From: Pirellulales bacterium
GTDB taxonomy: Bacteria; Planctomycetota; Planctomycetia; Pirellulales; JACPPG01
Direction: 5' to 3'
Length of the DNA stretch: 64,000 nt
NCBI GenBank assembly: GCA_036490175.1
Contig: DASXEJ010000153.1
Span: 1-64,000, forward strand
Below, one piece after another: positions 14,766-23,661 of the stretch. The translations under genes were made by a program, and so were the position numbers. Under the pieces are notes generated by a model. It did not search any database. It was not told where the DNA came from and was given only the letters and a program-made list of their open reading frames with translations. How positions within the stretch are numbered: position 1 is the stretch's first letter; each line of letters starts with the position of its first letter.

Positions 14766-16046
14766 CTAGCTGTGGGCGTGTGGGGCTTCGGCTGGTGTTC
14801 GCTCCACGGCTAATCGTGCCGCATGGATCGCACGATCGCGCCCTTCGGCTTTGGCGCGGTATAGTGCCACGTCGGCTTCGTGTACCAGGTCCAGTGGCGA
14901 TTCGTTCCAGACCGGAACCACCGTCGCGATCCCAATGCTGATCGTAACGAACGGTCCCACGGCGGGGTTCGGGTACGGGATCTCGAGCGCCCGGACGCGC
15001 TGATGGATCATGGCCATCACATAGCGCGACTGGTGCTCATTCGTGTCGGGCAGGATCACGGCGAATTCCTCGCCACCGAAACGGGCCGACACATCGCCCG
15101 GCCGATGCACGCCGGATTGAATTGCAAAGGCGATCGATCGCAGCACGTCGTCGCCGGCCAGGTGGCCATAGGTGTCGTTGTATTGCTTGAACCAATCGAC
15201 GTCGATCAGAGCTAAAGAAAGCGGGATCTGCGCCCGCATATGCCGCTTCCACTCGCGCTCAAGCGACCAATCGAAGCTGCGTCGGTTGGCGATGCCTGTC
15301 AGTCCGTCGAGCGACGACTGGGCTTCCAAGCGGCAATTGGCTTCGTGCAGGATTTGGCGAGCGTTGTGCTCGAACCGTGTCAACACGAGCACGAGCACGA
15401 AAACGCACATGACCAATCCAATGAGCGAAAGGAATTGCAATAGCTGCATCGCAAATGGAGTCAACACGTTCGGGCACGGTATGCCCAAGTTGTTGGCCAC
15501 CGCGAATCCCGCGATGGTCATGATCGTCACGGCTGTCCAAATCAGCCCCGAACGAAGGCCGCACATATACACGGCGCAAATCGGCATCGATGCGTACCAA
15601 GTGATCACAGGCGAAGGCGCAGCGATTCCGCCTGTGAGATAGACCAAAGAAAAGTAGGTACACCAGCCGGCGCAACACATCAGATTGCCGCAGGTGGTTG
15701 GCGAGTAGCCGAAACGCAGGACGACGACGATCGCTGGCAACAAGATGCCGACAATCGCCAGCACGATGCTGCAAGAGGTGGCGCCCAGCGCGTAATAAAT
15801 GGGCGTGAAGACGACCACCCACATCAACATCGCCAGATTAAAGGCCACGACGCGGCCTGCCTGGCGCAGCGTTTCCTCGTCCCCCCACTGGTCAGGAGGG
15901 ACAAGCCGCTCCCAGAACACGCGCAGTCGTTGCCGGACTGTGTGTGCCATGCGAAGTTGCAGGGTGAAGAAATGACTGCCCAACACCAAAGAAAAGCTAG
16001 CTTGCGGCTGCACGTCGTGAGGGATGTGGGAGCGATTTTCCTGCAT
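14766..16046 (-). CDS. Membrane-bound diguanylate cyclase (GGDEF)
   Basis: About six membrane helices (residues 65-230, for example VVAFNLAMLMWVVVF and FLSLIGLVMCVFVLVLVL) precede a short linker helix and a GGDEF domain (about 245-405). The active site reads RFGGEEF, and an RxxD inhibitory site (RPGD) stands five residues before it, so product inhibition by c-di-GMP is expected. It makes c-di-GMP from two GTP. The membrane part resembles MASE-type sensors but I cannot assign a class. The start is uncertain: MAHTVRQR at 15950 is equally plausible. It converges on the sulfatase gene. Confidence 0.9.
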   Translation of the reverse strand: MQENRSHIPHDVQPQASFSLVLGSHFFTLQLRMAHTVRQRLRVFWERLVPPDQWGDEETLRQAGRVVAFNLAMLMWVVVFTPIYYALGATSCSIVLAIVGILLPAIVVVLRFGYSPTTCGNLMCCAGWCTYFSLVYLTGGIAAPSPVITWYASMPICAVYMCGLRSGLIWTAVTIMTIAGFAVANNLGIPCPNVLTPFAMQLLQFLSLIGLVMCVFVLVLVLTRFEHNARQILHEANCRLEAQSSLDGLTGIANRRSFDWSLEREWKRHMRAQIPLSLALIDVDWFKQYNDTYGHLAGDDVLRSIAFAIQSGVHRPGDVSARFGGEEFAVILPDTNEHQSRYVMAMIHQRVRALEIPYPNPAVGPFVTISIGIATVVPVWNESPLDLVHEADVALYRAKAEGRDRAIHAARLAVERTPAEAPHAHS

Positions 16047-16112
16047 TTACCGGTCGTGCCGCCCCATGCGCGCTCGGACGAACGTGCCTCACGCGCAATG
16101 CCCGAAAAGCGC

Positions 16113-17513
16113 TTACCGGCCGCTGGTCAGCGTCCGACCATGACGCCGCGTGCGCCAACGCAAGCCCCACAGCACGGTGCAACACGTCCCTGCCAGAGTG
16201 CGGGTGCCTGGCTCTGGAACTGCGGTGCCCGTTCCGTGGCCGGGGACGTGCGCCAGCCAGTTACTGGCAACTAAGTTAATGTCCAAACCATTAACGATGC
16301 CGTCGCCGTTGGCGTCGCCGGGTAGCGCGCTACCCATGTGCAGCCAATGAGAGGCGATGGCGTTGACATCCAGTCCGTTGACGATGCCATCCTGCGTGGT
16401 ATCACCCGGCACAAGCACATGGCTAAGCGTGGGGTTGACGTCCAAAACCATCGTGCCGGCGTGATTCTGCGCGTTGCGAAAATCAAAATGCACGCCATTC
16501 AAGTATCCGTCCGGTCCGCCGCCGAGCAAAGCGTTAAGCCATCCGCTGGTCAGAAAGTCCATGCCGAAGACGCCCGCGATATTAGGGTCGATGTCATAGA
16601 CGCCAACCTGCAGACCGGTCCACATCAGGTTTACGCCTTCGCTGGTCTTCAGACCAAGCGAATCGACGTTCACGATCGGCACGTTCACCGTGCCGGCGAT
16701 GCCGCTCAGATCGAGCGAGTCGACCGCGTCTTTGACGGGATCGATACCCAGCGCAAGCGCAGTGGCCGTCGAGATAATGGAAATCTGGGCGCCCGTATCG
16801 ACGATAAAGTTGCCGTTGAGCTGATGCGTTTGATTTTGCACCACAACCGGCGCCATCGACAACGGCGCAAAGGTAGGCAACGGGTCTCCCGGGTTGTGTT
16901 GACCGGTGGGCGGGAAATCGACCAGCGACAATGGTACGTGATATTGATTCGCGACCACCGGCGGGGCCGTGCTGGTGAAACTTGTTTTCAGCGTGTCGAA
17001 GTTGCCCCCAGACCAAGGCGTCATGTCCACGTTCACCGTGCGACCGACCATGGCCGGCATGCCTAACACGCCGTCGAATCCCAGGTCGGCGCTGGCATTC
17101 GACAGCACGCGCGTATTCGGTAGCGCGATCGGCACGCCGTTGTCTCCTGCAAAGTCGAATTCATAGGCCTTTGAGACGTCCATCGTGGCGGTCCCGCCGA
17201 TGCCGAAATCGTCGTACTGAGCAACGGTTTGATACCCGGCATCTTGCAGTTCGCTATAAGCATCACCACCGACAAGAATATCGTTCGCACCAGTGTCGAG
17301 CAGAAAAGTATTGGAAAATTCCGGACCGAGGACCTGCTGCGTCGCCGGATCGACGATGGCCACCGTGGCGCGCGGTTGATCTACCGCGATGCCATCCGAA
17401 GGGCCGAGTGTAAGATAAGGAGTCGCACAGGCGTCGCTTGCACTCAGCGCGCCCGAGACAAAGATCGCACAACAGGTCGCCCGGTACAAAACCAGGCACG
17501 TTCGCAAAGGCAT
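16113..17513 (-). CDS. Secreted aspartic-protease-like protein with dockerin and PEP-CTERM
   Basis: 466 residues. A signal peptide is followed by a two-lobed body, each lobe carrying an aspartic protease motif: FLLDTGANDILVG (Asp73) and FIVDTGAQISIIS (Asp239). This is a pepsin- or retropepsin-like arrangement with FGMDF and GVLGMP as likely hydrophobic-glycine partners. A type I dockerin follows (GDTTQDGIVNGLDVNAIASH and GDANGDGIVNGLDINLVASN, about 372-425). Next comes VPEPG with a short hydrophobic stretch and arginines, a PEP-CTERM sorting signal. GGTGA precedes the ATG. It should be exported and possibly docked or anchored at the surface. Protease activity is inferred only. Confidence 0.85.
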   Translation of the reverse strand: MPLRTCLVLYRATCCAIFVSGALSASDACATPYLTLGPSDGIAVDQPRATVAIVDPATQQVLGPEFSNTFLLDTGANDILVGGDAYSELQDAGYQTVAQYDDFGIGGTATMDVSKAYEFDFAGDNGVPIALPNTRVLSNASADLGFDGVLGMPAMVGRTVNVDMTPWSGGNFDTLKTSFTSTAPPVVANQYHVPLSLVDFPPTGQHNPGDPLPTFAPLSMAPVVVQNQTHQLNGNFIVDTGAQISIISTATALALGIDPVKDAVDSLDLSGIAGTVNVPIVNVDSLGLKTSEGVNLMWTGLQVGVYDIDPNIAGVFGMDFLTSGWLNALLGGGPDGYLNGVHFDFRNAQNHAGTMVLDVNPTLSHVLVPGDTTQDGIVNGLDVNAIASHWLHMGSALPGDANGDGIVNGLDINLVASNWLAHVPGHGTGTAVPEPGTRTLAGTCCTVLWGLRWRTRRHGRTLTSGR

Positions 17514-17939
17514 AGTTTCACCGTCGAATCCTTATCGGCGGTTCACATCGCGCGGCGCTGACGCGGTCGCTCTCAGGGACGGAAGTTTGCGCATTAGCGC
17601 ACGGCCGCGCAGCACGGGAGATGTAAAGCCGGCAAGGATCTGAAGTCGGTACCGCGCCCCCGTAGAAACGGCGGGCGCTCACCCGACAGCCACTCGCGGC
17701 GCCTATCATGCTGATAGCATGACAAGGTCGAGAACGCGGAAGTGCAAAATCGAGTTCGCCCATGCTCTGCGTGACTGGCTTCAGAGCACCCGTCCGTTGT
17801 AGAAGTTATCCGTGAATGGGTCAAGCGCGCGTGGGGCTTTGCGTGCATATCCTGGCCAACGAGCACGCCTCGGTACTCTGGCGCCGCATATGATACAGTT
17901 GCTTGCCACCAGATTGTTTTTCTTGCCTCAGAGAGACCT
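17514..17939. other. Intergenic region without a gene
   Basis: Divergent promoter region between the aspartic-protease-like gene and the flavin oxidoreductase gene. It contains one short perfect inverted repeat (TCATGCT-GAT-AGCATGA, 17706-17722) that could be an operator. The open frame on the minus strand here overlaps the next gene and has no protein-like character. Confidence 0.4.
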
Positions 17940-19400
17940 GTGACCACGTTCCCAAAAATTGCCCAACTGAAAACGGCTGCCGCGTTAAGAGCGCGACTCA
18001 CGGCGTTGGGCATTGAGCTTCCGGTTGATGACGGCATTCTTACCGCGGCGGACGGCTCGCCGCTCGCAGAGCCGATCAAGATCGGAGGCGTACAGGTCGG
18101 CAATCGCTGGTGCATTCATCCGATGGAGGGCTGGGACGCCAACTCGGACGGATCCCCGACGGAATTGACGTTGCGGCGCTGGCGAAACTTCGGCGCCAGC
18201 GGTGCCAAGCTGATCTGGGGTGGAGAAGCGGCCGCGGTCGAGCCCGCCGGTCGCGCAAATCCACGTCAGACGTTGGCTACGCCCGACAATCGCGCGGGAT
18301 TGACGAAGTTGCTCGACACGCTCACGGCGACCCACCGCGAACGTTTCGGCACGACCGACGATATGCTGGTGGGCTTGCAATTGACACACTCCGGTCGATT
18401 TTGCCGGCCGCACTCGAAAAAGTTGGAACCGCGCATTGCCTATCATCATCCATTGCTCGACCGCAAGTTCGGCATTGATCCGCAAGACGATTCGATGGTT
18501 TGGAGCGACGACGAGCTTGTCGGCCTGGTCGAGAATTTCGTCCGCGCGGCCGGCATGGCGCGCCAGGCGGGCTTTCGCTTCGTCGACGTCAAAGCATGCC
18601 ACGGTTATCTGTTGCACGAGTTTTTAGGCGCGCACGCGCGACCAGGACGCTATGGCGGAGACTTTGAGGGCCGCACGCGGCTGCTTTGCGAAATAATCGA
18701 CCGTGTCCGCGCAGCGTATCCCGACCTGTTGATCGTGGTACGTCTCAGCGCGTTCGACAGTGTGCCTTACGAGCCTGCGCCCGACGGCATGGGGCAGCCG
18801 ATGGCATACGACGGCACACTCCCTTATCAATACGGCTTCGGGCTCGATCCGACCAACCCGTTGCGGGCCGACCTGACCGAGACGATTCGCCTGGTGCAGC
18901 TGCTCGCTTCGCTGGGCGTGGTGGCGGTGAACGTTTCGTGCGGTAGCCCCTACTACAATCCACACCTGCAGCGGCCCGCCGCCTTTCCTCCCAGCGACGG
19001 TTATCAGCCCCCCGAAGATCCGCTGGTGGGCGTTGCCCGGCAGATCGATGCGGCGCGACGTATCAAAGAAGCTGTGCCAGAGCTAACGATCGTCGGCACC
19101 GGATATTCCTACCTACAAGACTTCCTGCCGCACGTGGCGCAGGGTGTCGTGCGACAGGGCTGGGCCGACCTGGTGGGGCTGGGGCGGATGGTGCTCTCGT
19201 ATCCTGAACTGCCAAGCGACGTATTGTCGCGAGGACAATTGGCGCGCAAGCGGATCTGCCGCACCTTCAGCGATTGCACCACGGCACCGCGTAATGCGAT
19301 CGTCTCGGGCTGCTTCCCACTCGATCCGTTTTACAAGGACTTGCCTGAGGCGGCCATATTGCGAGAAATCAAAGCCGCGCAGGACTCTCCGCCGGATTGA
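17940..19400 (+). CDS. Old Yellow Enzyme-type NADH:flavin oxidoreductase
   Basis: 486 residues starting at GTG. The TIM-barrel pattern of the family is clear: an N-terminal substrate part with VGNRWCIHPMEGWDA, VGLQLTHSGRF, and the active-site and FMN region VKACHGYLLHEFLGAHARPG followed by RYGGDFEGRTR. VNVSCGSPYYNP follows, and a C-terminal FMN phosphate site with VGLGRMVLSYPEL. It probably reduces activated C=C bonds or related substrates using NAD(P)H and FMN. Near the end CRTFSDCTTAPRNAIVSGC is cysteine-rich, which recalls the FeS-cluster members of the family, although the spacing is not classical. No FeS-binding C-terminal domain follows. Substrate unknown. Confidence 0.88.
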   Translation: MTTFPKIAQLKTAAALRARLTALGIELPVDDGILTAADGSPLAEPIKIGGVQVGNRWCIHPMEGWDANSDGSPTELTLRRWRNFGASGAKLIWGGEAAAVEPAGRANPRQTLATPDNRAGLTKLLDTLTATHRERFGTTDDMLVGLQLTHSGRFCRPHSKKLEPRIAYHHPLLDRKFGIDPQDDSMVWSDDELVGLVENFVRAAGMARQAGFRFVDVKACHGYLLHEFLGAHARPGRYGGDFEGRTRLLCEIIDRVRAAYPDLLIVVRLSAFDSVPYEPAPDGMGQPMAYDGTLPYQYGFGLDPTNPLRADLTETIRLVQLLASLGVVAVNVSCGSPYYNPHLQRPAAFPPSDGYQPPEDPLVGVARQIDAARRIKEAVPELTIVGTGYSYLQDFLPHVAQGVVRQGWADLVGLGRMVLSYPELPSDVLSRGQLARKRICRTFSDCTTAPRNAIVSGCFPLDPFYKDLPEAAILREIKAAQDSPPD

Positions 19401-19469
19401 AAATAATTGTTTTCGTAGGGTTGCCAACGTGCCGCGATGTAGTGTGTCGGCAAAACGTCCCGCACGTTT

Positions 19470-20618
19470 TCAACTGATCGCGCCGCGCGCCCACAGGAGC
19501 TTCGTCAACGCTTCCACGAAAAAGAATTCACCCCACATGACGGATTCGTCGACGCCCAGGTTCTTGGCAGTGTGATACACGCCATGTTTCAGGATCCCTT
19601 CCCAACCTGGCGTTACATCGGCTAGATAGCCGGGTCCAGCCAGTTGTTCGAGCATCCGCAGTGCCGTCTCTCGGTACTTTGCCGCGCGTTCTACCGATTT
19701 GGTTTGTAGTGCGAGGTCGAGCAAGCCGCTCGCGGCAATCGCCGCCGCCGAACTGTCTTTTTGCGGGCCCCACGGCAGCAGCTGCGATAGATCCGTACGG
19801 AAGTCCCACCAGGGCACACCGTCCTCTGGCAAGTTCGCCAACCAGAACGCCGCGTTGCGCTCGGCCACGTCGAGAAACTCATCCATGCCCGACAATGCAT
19901 AGACCTGGCTATAGCCGTACAGACTCCAGGCCAGACCGCGGGCCCAAGCACTGTCGGGCCGGTAGCCTTGGTGAGTCGACTCGCGCACGAACTGTCCGGT
20001 TTCCAGATCGAAAATGCCTTCATGCGCGGTCGAGCCATCGGCGCGGACGATCTTGTCGCGCGTCGTTCGGCAGTGCGCAATGGCGACCTGTCGCAGGGCG
20101 TCGTCGTCGGTGATGTTGGCAGCGTAAAAGATCAATGGGACGTTCATCATGATGTCGATGAACAACGACTCTGGCGCCACAAACGAGCGTAGGTACTGTC
20201 CGCGTTGCATAAAGCGCAGAGCCAGCGTGCGGCCAGCCTGAATGAGCACGTCCTGCAAGCATTGATCGCCAGTCAGCTCGAACCAAGTTCGGTAGGTATT
20301 GAGAAAGATGAAGCCCAGGTCGTGCACCTGGCGATCATGCTGTCGATGTTCGAGCAATTTGGAGTAGTGCTCCGCCCGCTCGCGCCACACGGAATCGTTG
20401 CGGCGCTGGTAGAACTTCCACATCATGCCGGCAAAGAACCCGCCGGTCCAATCGGTCCACAGTTCGCCAGCGTGGTGCCAGCGGCCCTGCTCGGTATATA
20501 TGGGGAAATAATCCGGGGTGCGCGCGATCGTGGCCGCCACTTGTCGCTCGGCGAAATCCAAGGCGCCTTCAAAACGGGCGCGATCGGCCGATGAAAGAGA
20601 AGAAAGGGAAGAACTCAC
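19470..20618 (-). CDS. GH88 unsaturated glucuronyl hydrolase
   Basis: About 382 residues with the alpha6/alpha6-barrel pattern of glycoside hydrolase family 88. TDWTGGFFAGMMW, RQVHDLGFIFLNTYR (candidate catalytic Asp) and ESLFIDIMMNVPLIFYA (second Asp) are present, then TRDKIVRADGS, GYRPDSAWARGLAWSLYG and the C-terminal GVDESVMWGEFFF. These enzymes hydrate unsaturated uronic residues left by polysaccharide lyases. The longest frame needs a TTG at 20660; I prefer GTG at 20618 (VSSSLSSLSSADRARF). No export signal is seen, so it probably acts inside the cell. With the nearby sulfatase it fits use of sulfated, uronic-acid-containing glycans. Confidence 0.88.
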   Translation of the reverse strand: MSSSLSSLSSADRARFEGALDFAERQVAATIARTPDYFPIYTEQGRWHHAGELWTDWTGGFFAGMMWKFYQRRNDSVWRERAEHYSKLLEHRQHDRQVHDLGFIFLNTYRTWFELTGDQCLQDVLIQAGRTLALRFMQRGQYLRSFVAPESLFIDIMMNVPLIFYAANITDDDALRQVAIAHCRTTRDKIVRADGSTAHEGIFDLETGQFVRESTHQGYRPDSAWARGLAWSLYGYSQVYALSGMDEFLDVAERNAAFWLANLPEDGVPWWDFRTDLSQLLPWGPQKDSSAAAIAASGLLDLALQTKSVERAAKYRETALRMLEQLAGPGYLADVTPGWEGILKHGVYHTAKNLGVDESVMWGEFFFVEALTKLLWARGAIS

Positions 20619-20675
20619 GGCTGGAAATCTCGTGGGTAAGGGGACGATGCACGAGTGCAAGCCCCCTCACCCTAA

Positions 20676-20702
20676 CCTCTCCCCCACGGCGTCGGGGAGA
20701 GG
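20676..20702. repeat. REP-like palindrome between genes
   Basis: CCTCTCCCC, 9-base loop, GGGGAGAGG, preceded by CCCTCACCCTAA. This is the wording of a dispersed CCCTCACCCTAACCTCTCCC-type palindrome seen in many bacterial genomes. Only one copy is in the window. Confidence 0.55.
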
Positions 20703-20728
20703 CTCTGTAAGATTTTCAGGACTGCCGT

Positions 20729-22177
20729 TTAACCTCCCGCTGCGGGCGCGGGGAGAGCCGCCGGCTTGGCCGGGGGTGCTATTCCCTTGATCGTAGAAAG
20801 CAATTGCTTTGCCATTTCGTCCTGCGGCGCTAGTTCGACAGTCTTTTCCAACTCGCGCACCGCCTGGGTCGGAAAACCCAGGTAGTTGTATTGGAAACCC
20901 AGCAAGAATCGCAGGGCCGGGTCGGTCGGCTTGTCATTGCGAGCTTTTTCCAGCGCCCGCAACTGATCAGTGAAATTCTGCACGTTGGGATAGAGGTCGG
21001 TGTAGTTCTTCACCACAACTCCCCATTGATCCGGAGACATTAGCGACATGGCCATTTGCGTAGCGCCGGCGGCTTCCTCATAGCTGCCCGTGGCGAACAT
21101 CGCCTGTGCCAGCATCATACCCAACGTGCCATTTTGCGAATCATCAAGCAGAGCGTGCCGCCAATCGTACACCGCTTCCGCATAGTTGCCGGCCTTGAAA
21201 GCCACTTCGCCGAGATCGGCATAGTTCTGTGCTTGGGCTGGGTTGGTCGCCACGGCAGTGGTCAGACCTTGATCCGCGACCGGCGCGTACGACGCATAGC
21301 CGCCGTAGTAGTTGTTGCCGTAACCATATCCATTGCCGTAACCGTAGCCTCCATACCCGCCATAACCGCCGTATCCGCCATAGCCTCCATACCCGCCGTA
21401 GCCCCCATAGCCGAGACCGTAGCCCAGCCCATATCCCAGGAAGGGGAAGAAGCCGAAGGGATAGCCGAAGCCAAAGCCAAAGCCTCGTCCAAAACCGTAG
21501 CCCAATCCGTAGCGGCCGTATCCAAATCCGCGGCCGTAACCACCGTAGCCCCCGTAACCGAGGCCGCGATTGAAGCCGCCGCCGGCGAAACGATTGTTGA
21601 CCCCGTTCGTGCGGTTGAAGTTCGCTGTATGGTTCATGCCCCCCATGCCGCCGCTATGGCGCGCCAGGAACGAGTTGCCACCCATCCCATTCATGCCACG
21701 TCCGGCCGAGCCCGCTGCAAAGTGGCTGCCTGCGCCCGCGCCAGCCCCCGAGTGCCGCGCCAGAAACGAACTCTGCGATCGTCCGGCACTGCCGGCTGCT
21801 CCACGTGAGCCGCCAGCCATGGCGCCGCGCGACATGCCGGCGCTACTTCGTGCGCCGCCTGCCGCGCCCCGATTTCCTCCGGCGTACATTCCACCACGGC
21901 TCATGCCAGCGCCGCCGCGGTAGGCTGCTCCTCCGCCGCCTCGATAGCCGCCGCTCATGTGCGCGCCGCCACCGCGATAGCCGCCCCCTCCATGAAATCC
22001 TCCGCCGCCGTGATGCCCACCGCCGCCATGACCGCCGCCGTGTCCACCACCGCCGTGCCCGCCACCACCACCGTGGCCACCGCCACCGCCGCCGTGCGCA
22101 AAGACGGGGCTGGGAATGCTAAACATGGCGATCGCCAGTGCGATCGCGACAGACCGGAGTGCTCTGAGAGGGGACAT
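20729..22177 (-). CDS. Secreted glycine-rich protein with C-terminal TPR domain
   Basis: 482 residues. The signal peptide ends at about VFAHGG. Residues about 27-310 are low-complexity Gly/His, then Gly/Ala/Ser/Arg, then Gly/Tyr repeats of the GYGGYGG type. The last 170 residues are helical and TPR-like (PAQAQNYADLGEVAFKAGNY, AEAVYDWRHALLDDSQNG, RFLLGFQYNYLGFPTQAVRE). AAAGG stands ten bases before the ATG. A disordered, His- and Tyr-rich exported part joined to TPRs suggests a surface or periplasmic assembly or adhesion role, but nothing specific is recognised. The DNA is highly repetitive in the first half, so the repeat number may vary among strains. Confidence 0.85.
   Translation of the reverse strand: MSPLRALRSVAIALAIAMFSIPSPVFAHGGGGGGHGGGGGHGGGGHGGGHGGGGHHGGGGFHGGGGYRGGGAHMSGGYRGGGGAAYRGGAGMSRGGMYAGGNRGAAGGARSSAGMSRGAMAGGSRGAAGSAGRSQSSFLARHSGAGAGAGSHFAAGSAGRGMNGMGGNSFLARHSGGMGGMNHTANFNRTNGVNNRFAGGGFNRGLGYGGYGGYGRGFGYGRYGLGYGFGRGFGFGFGYPFGFFPFLGYGLGYGLGYGGYGGYGGYGGYGGYGGYGGYGYGNGYGYGNNYYGGYASYAPVADQGLTTAVATNPAQAQNYADLGEVAFKAGNYAEAVYDWRHALLDDSQNGTLGMMLAQAMFATGSYEEAAGATQMAMSLMSPDQWGVVVKNYTDLYPNVQNFTDQLRALEKARNDKPTDPALRFLLGFQYNYLGFPTQAVRELEKTVELAPQDEMAKQLLSTIKGIAPPAKPAALPAPAAGG
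21344..21413. repeat. Short-period tandem repeat encoding (Gly-Gly-Tyr)n
   Basis: A 9-base period, with codon-third-position changes, inside the glycine-rich TPR gene. It encodes a run of GGY triplets. Such tracts expand and contract by slippage. Confidence 0.7.
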
Positions 22178-22547
22178 GCTCCACGACCTTTCTGGCGGGG
22201 ACTGTGACCACGATCATCGCAGCCACTATTATCCTTTCTACGCGGCCGAGCCTATGCTACGCATCCCCACAGGAATTACATTCCTGCAAGCCGACGTTGC
22301 AGACCGTTGGAAAACCCGCGGTTTTTGGCCCTGCTGTCTGTGCTGACGGTCAATAATGCGGCCAGGGGACCTTGCGCCGGGGGAGTTTCGCGGCGTCACC
22401 CGTGCGGGCCAATAGGCTGGCAAAAAAGGTCAGACGGCGGCCAACGTCATTTCGGCGCTGACTGTGAGGCGGGCATGCGAACAACGATGTTGCGCACCGC
22501 AGTCTGCACGATACGCCTTGGCGACCCGGACTAATAACGGGCCAAGA
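22178..22547. other. Intergenic region without a gene
   Basis: Upstream of the glycine-rich protein gene and downstream of a small hypothetical gene on the same strand. No coding signal, repeat or clear hairpin seen; it presumably holds the promoter of the glycine-rich protein gene. Confidence 0.4.
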
Positions 22548-22757
22548 TTACTGCCAGTCCCAGCGGTCGTAGTCTTCTTGAAAGACGGCCAGCGCCGCGC
22601 GTTGCATGGCCTTCAGCACCAACAGATCGGTCCCCCACGGATCCCCCGTCTGGGCGTGGATCTGGTAGATCGCTTCGCAGAACCCCAACGTGTCGCGGGC
22701 CCGCTCCATGCGTTCATCACGGTTGGCCGGCGGATAGAAGTTGAAACGTTTCGCCAT
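22548..22757 (-). CDS. Small hypothetical protein, 69 aa
   Basis: The frame extends to 23024, but only the part from ATG 22757 looks coding: MAKRFNFYPPANRDERMER, then GFCEAIYQIHAQTGDPWGTD and a C-terminal FQEDYDRWDWQ. It is short, acidic and helical, with no membrane segment. I know no function; small proteins of this composition recur in planctomycetes. The ribosome binding site is weak. Confidence 0.55.
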   Translation of the reverse strand: MAKRFNFYPPANRDERMERARDTLGFCEAIYQIHAQTGDPWGTDLLVLKAMQRAALAVFQEDYDRWDWQ

Positions 22758-23141
22758 GACGTTGCGCTCTGCTCGATCGTGGTTAGATGCCGCCGCGACA
22801 GTCGGCACGAACGGGGTCGGCTGGCGGCGGTCGCGGATAACCGCGCGGGGCATTCGCCCTGAACTCTTGCCGTAGCGTAAGGATATACGTGAGCCACCGA
22901 ACACTGGATTTCGCTGTTTTCGCTGAGAGGTCTTTTTCTCGCCGCCAAAGCGGGCCGGTGCGATGAAATACCCCTGCCAAGCTGGCCGGGTCCCGATGCG
23001 GCCGGAGTGCCAGGGGTGTAGCACTCAGACGATCAGGCAGGAGACCCTGCCGCCGCAGATGAGCAGTCGGCGCAACCGGCACCTCTCAGAGTGGCGCTCG
23101 TCGCAAAGCACGTTGTCGAGGAACGCGGCAACCGGGCCGCA
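22758..23141. other. Intergenic region without a gene
   Basis: Open frames here on both strands lack ribosome binding sites and protein-like composition. The stretch separates two minus-strand genes. No repeat or strong hairpin noted. Confidence 0.35.
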
Positions 23142-23492
23142 TCACTCCAGCTCGTGGATGTCCGAAAGGACGCCGCGAGGAATGCAGACCGTGAGCACGG
23201 TCAATCTGCCGACGGCCTTGTGCTTGACGCCGCGCGGGACGTACACGACGACCCCTTTGTGCAACTCGATTACTTCGTCGTCGAGGATCATCGTCCCTTC
23301 GCCGTCGATGATGTAATAAAACTCATCGGTGCGGGCGTGATAGTGCAGCTTGGCGTCGTGAATCTCGACGTGATGCACTTCGGCGGCGGCCCCATCGCTC
23401 TCTTCCACGAGGCAGTGGATCTGACCGCATGTCTCGGCCCACGGCTTTACCTCGGCCGGATCGCGTCGCAAGAAAGAGGTGTGCGTGCTCAT
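23142..23492 (-). CDS. Cupin domain protein
   Basis: 116 residues forming one beta-barrel cupin. The motif-1 region KLHYHARTDEFYYIIDGEG supplies two His and a Glu as metal ligands, and motif 2 is GVVVYVPRGVKHKAV with the last His. I start at MSTHTSF because GAGG stands five bases before that ATG; six more residues are possible upstream. Single-domain cupins of this size may bind Fe, Mn or Zn and act as isomerases, dioxygenases or sensors. Context gives no hint of the substrate. Confidence 0.85.
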   Translation of the reverse strand: MSTHTSFLRRDPAEVKPWAETCGQIHCLVEESDGAAAEVHHVEIHDAKLHYHARTDEFYYIIDGEGTMILDDEVIELHKGVVVYVPRGVKHKAVGRLTVLTVCIPRGVLSDIHELE

Positions 23493-23661
23493 CAAGGCCT
23501 CGCGCGGCAAAAAGGAAGTTAAAGAGCTGTCTACCAGCCGGCAAACGTGCCGCCAAGATCGTTATATAGCCCTGGGCAGCGCCGAGCAATTTAAATGACC
23601 ATAACCGAGGGGTGCGTGCTTCCGACGTGGCGCAGCTACTGCCGCACCGGTCGGACGTGCT

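Noticed and set aside
16338-17066. Plus-strand open frame of 242 codons
   Set aside because: Antisense to the aspartic-protease/dockerin gene; no motif, and histidine/arginine-rich composition typical of a shadow frame in GC-rich DNA.
17594-18115. Minus-strand open frame of 173 codons
   Set aside because: Overlaps the start of the flavin oxidoreductase gene in antisense and has no ribosome binding site or family features.
21056-21808. Plus-strand open frame of 250 codons with many Ala, Ile and Val
   Set aside because: Antisense of the Gly/Tyr repeats of the glycine-rich gene; its low complexity follows from the repeats.
21300-22100. Regular repeats that might suggest a CRISPR array
   Set aside because: The period is 9 bases or irregular, there are no unique spacers, and the frame encodes Gly-rich protein.
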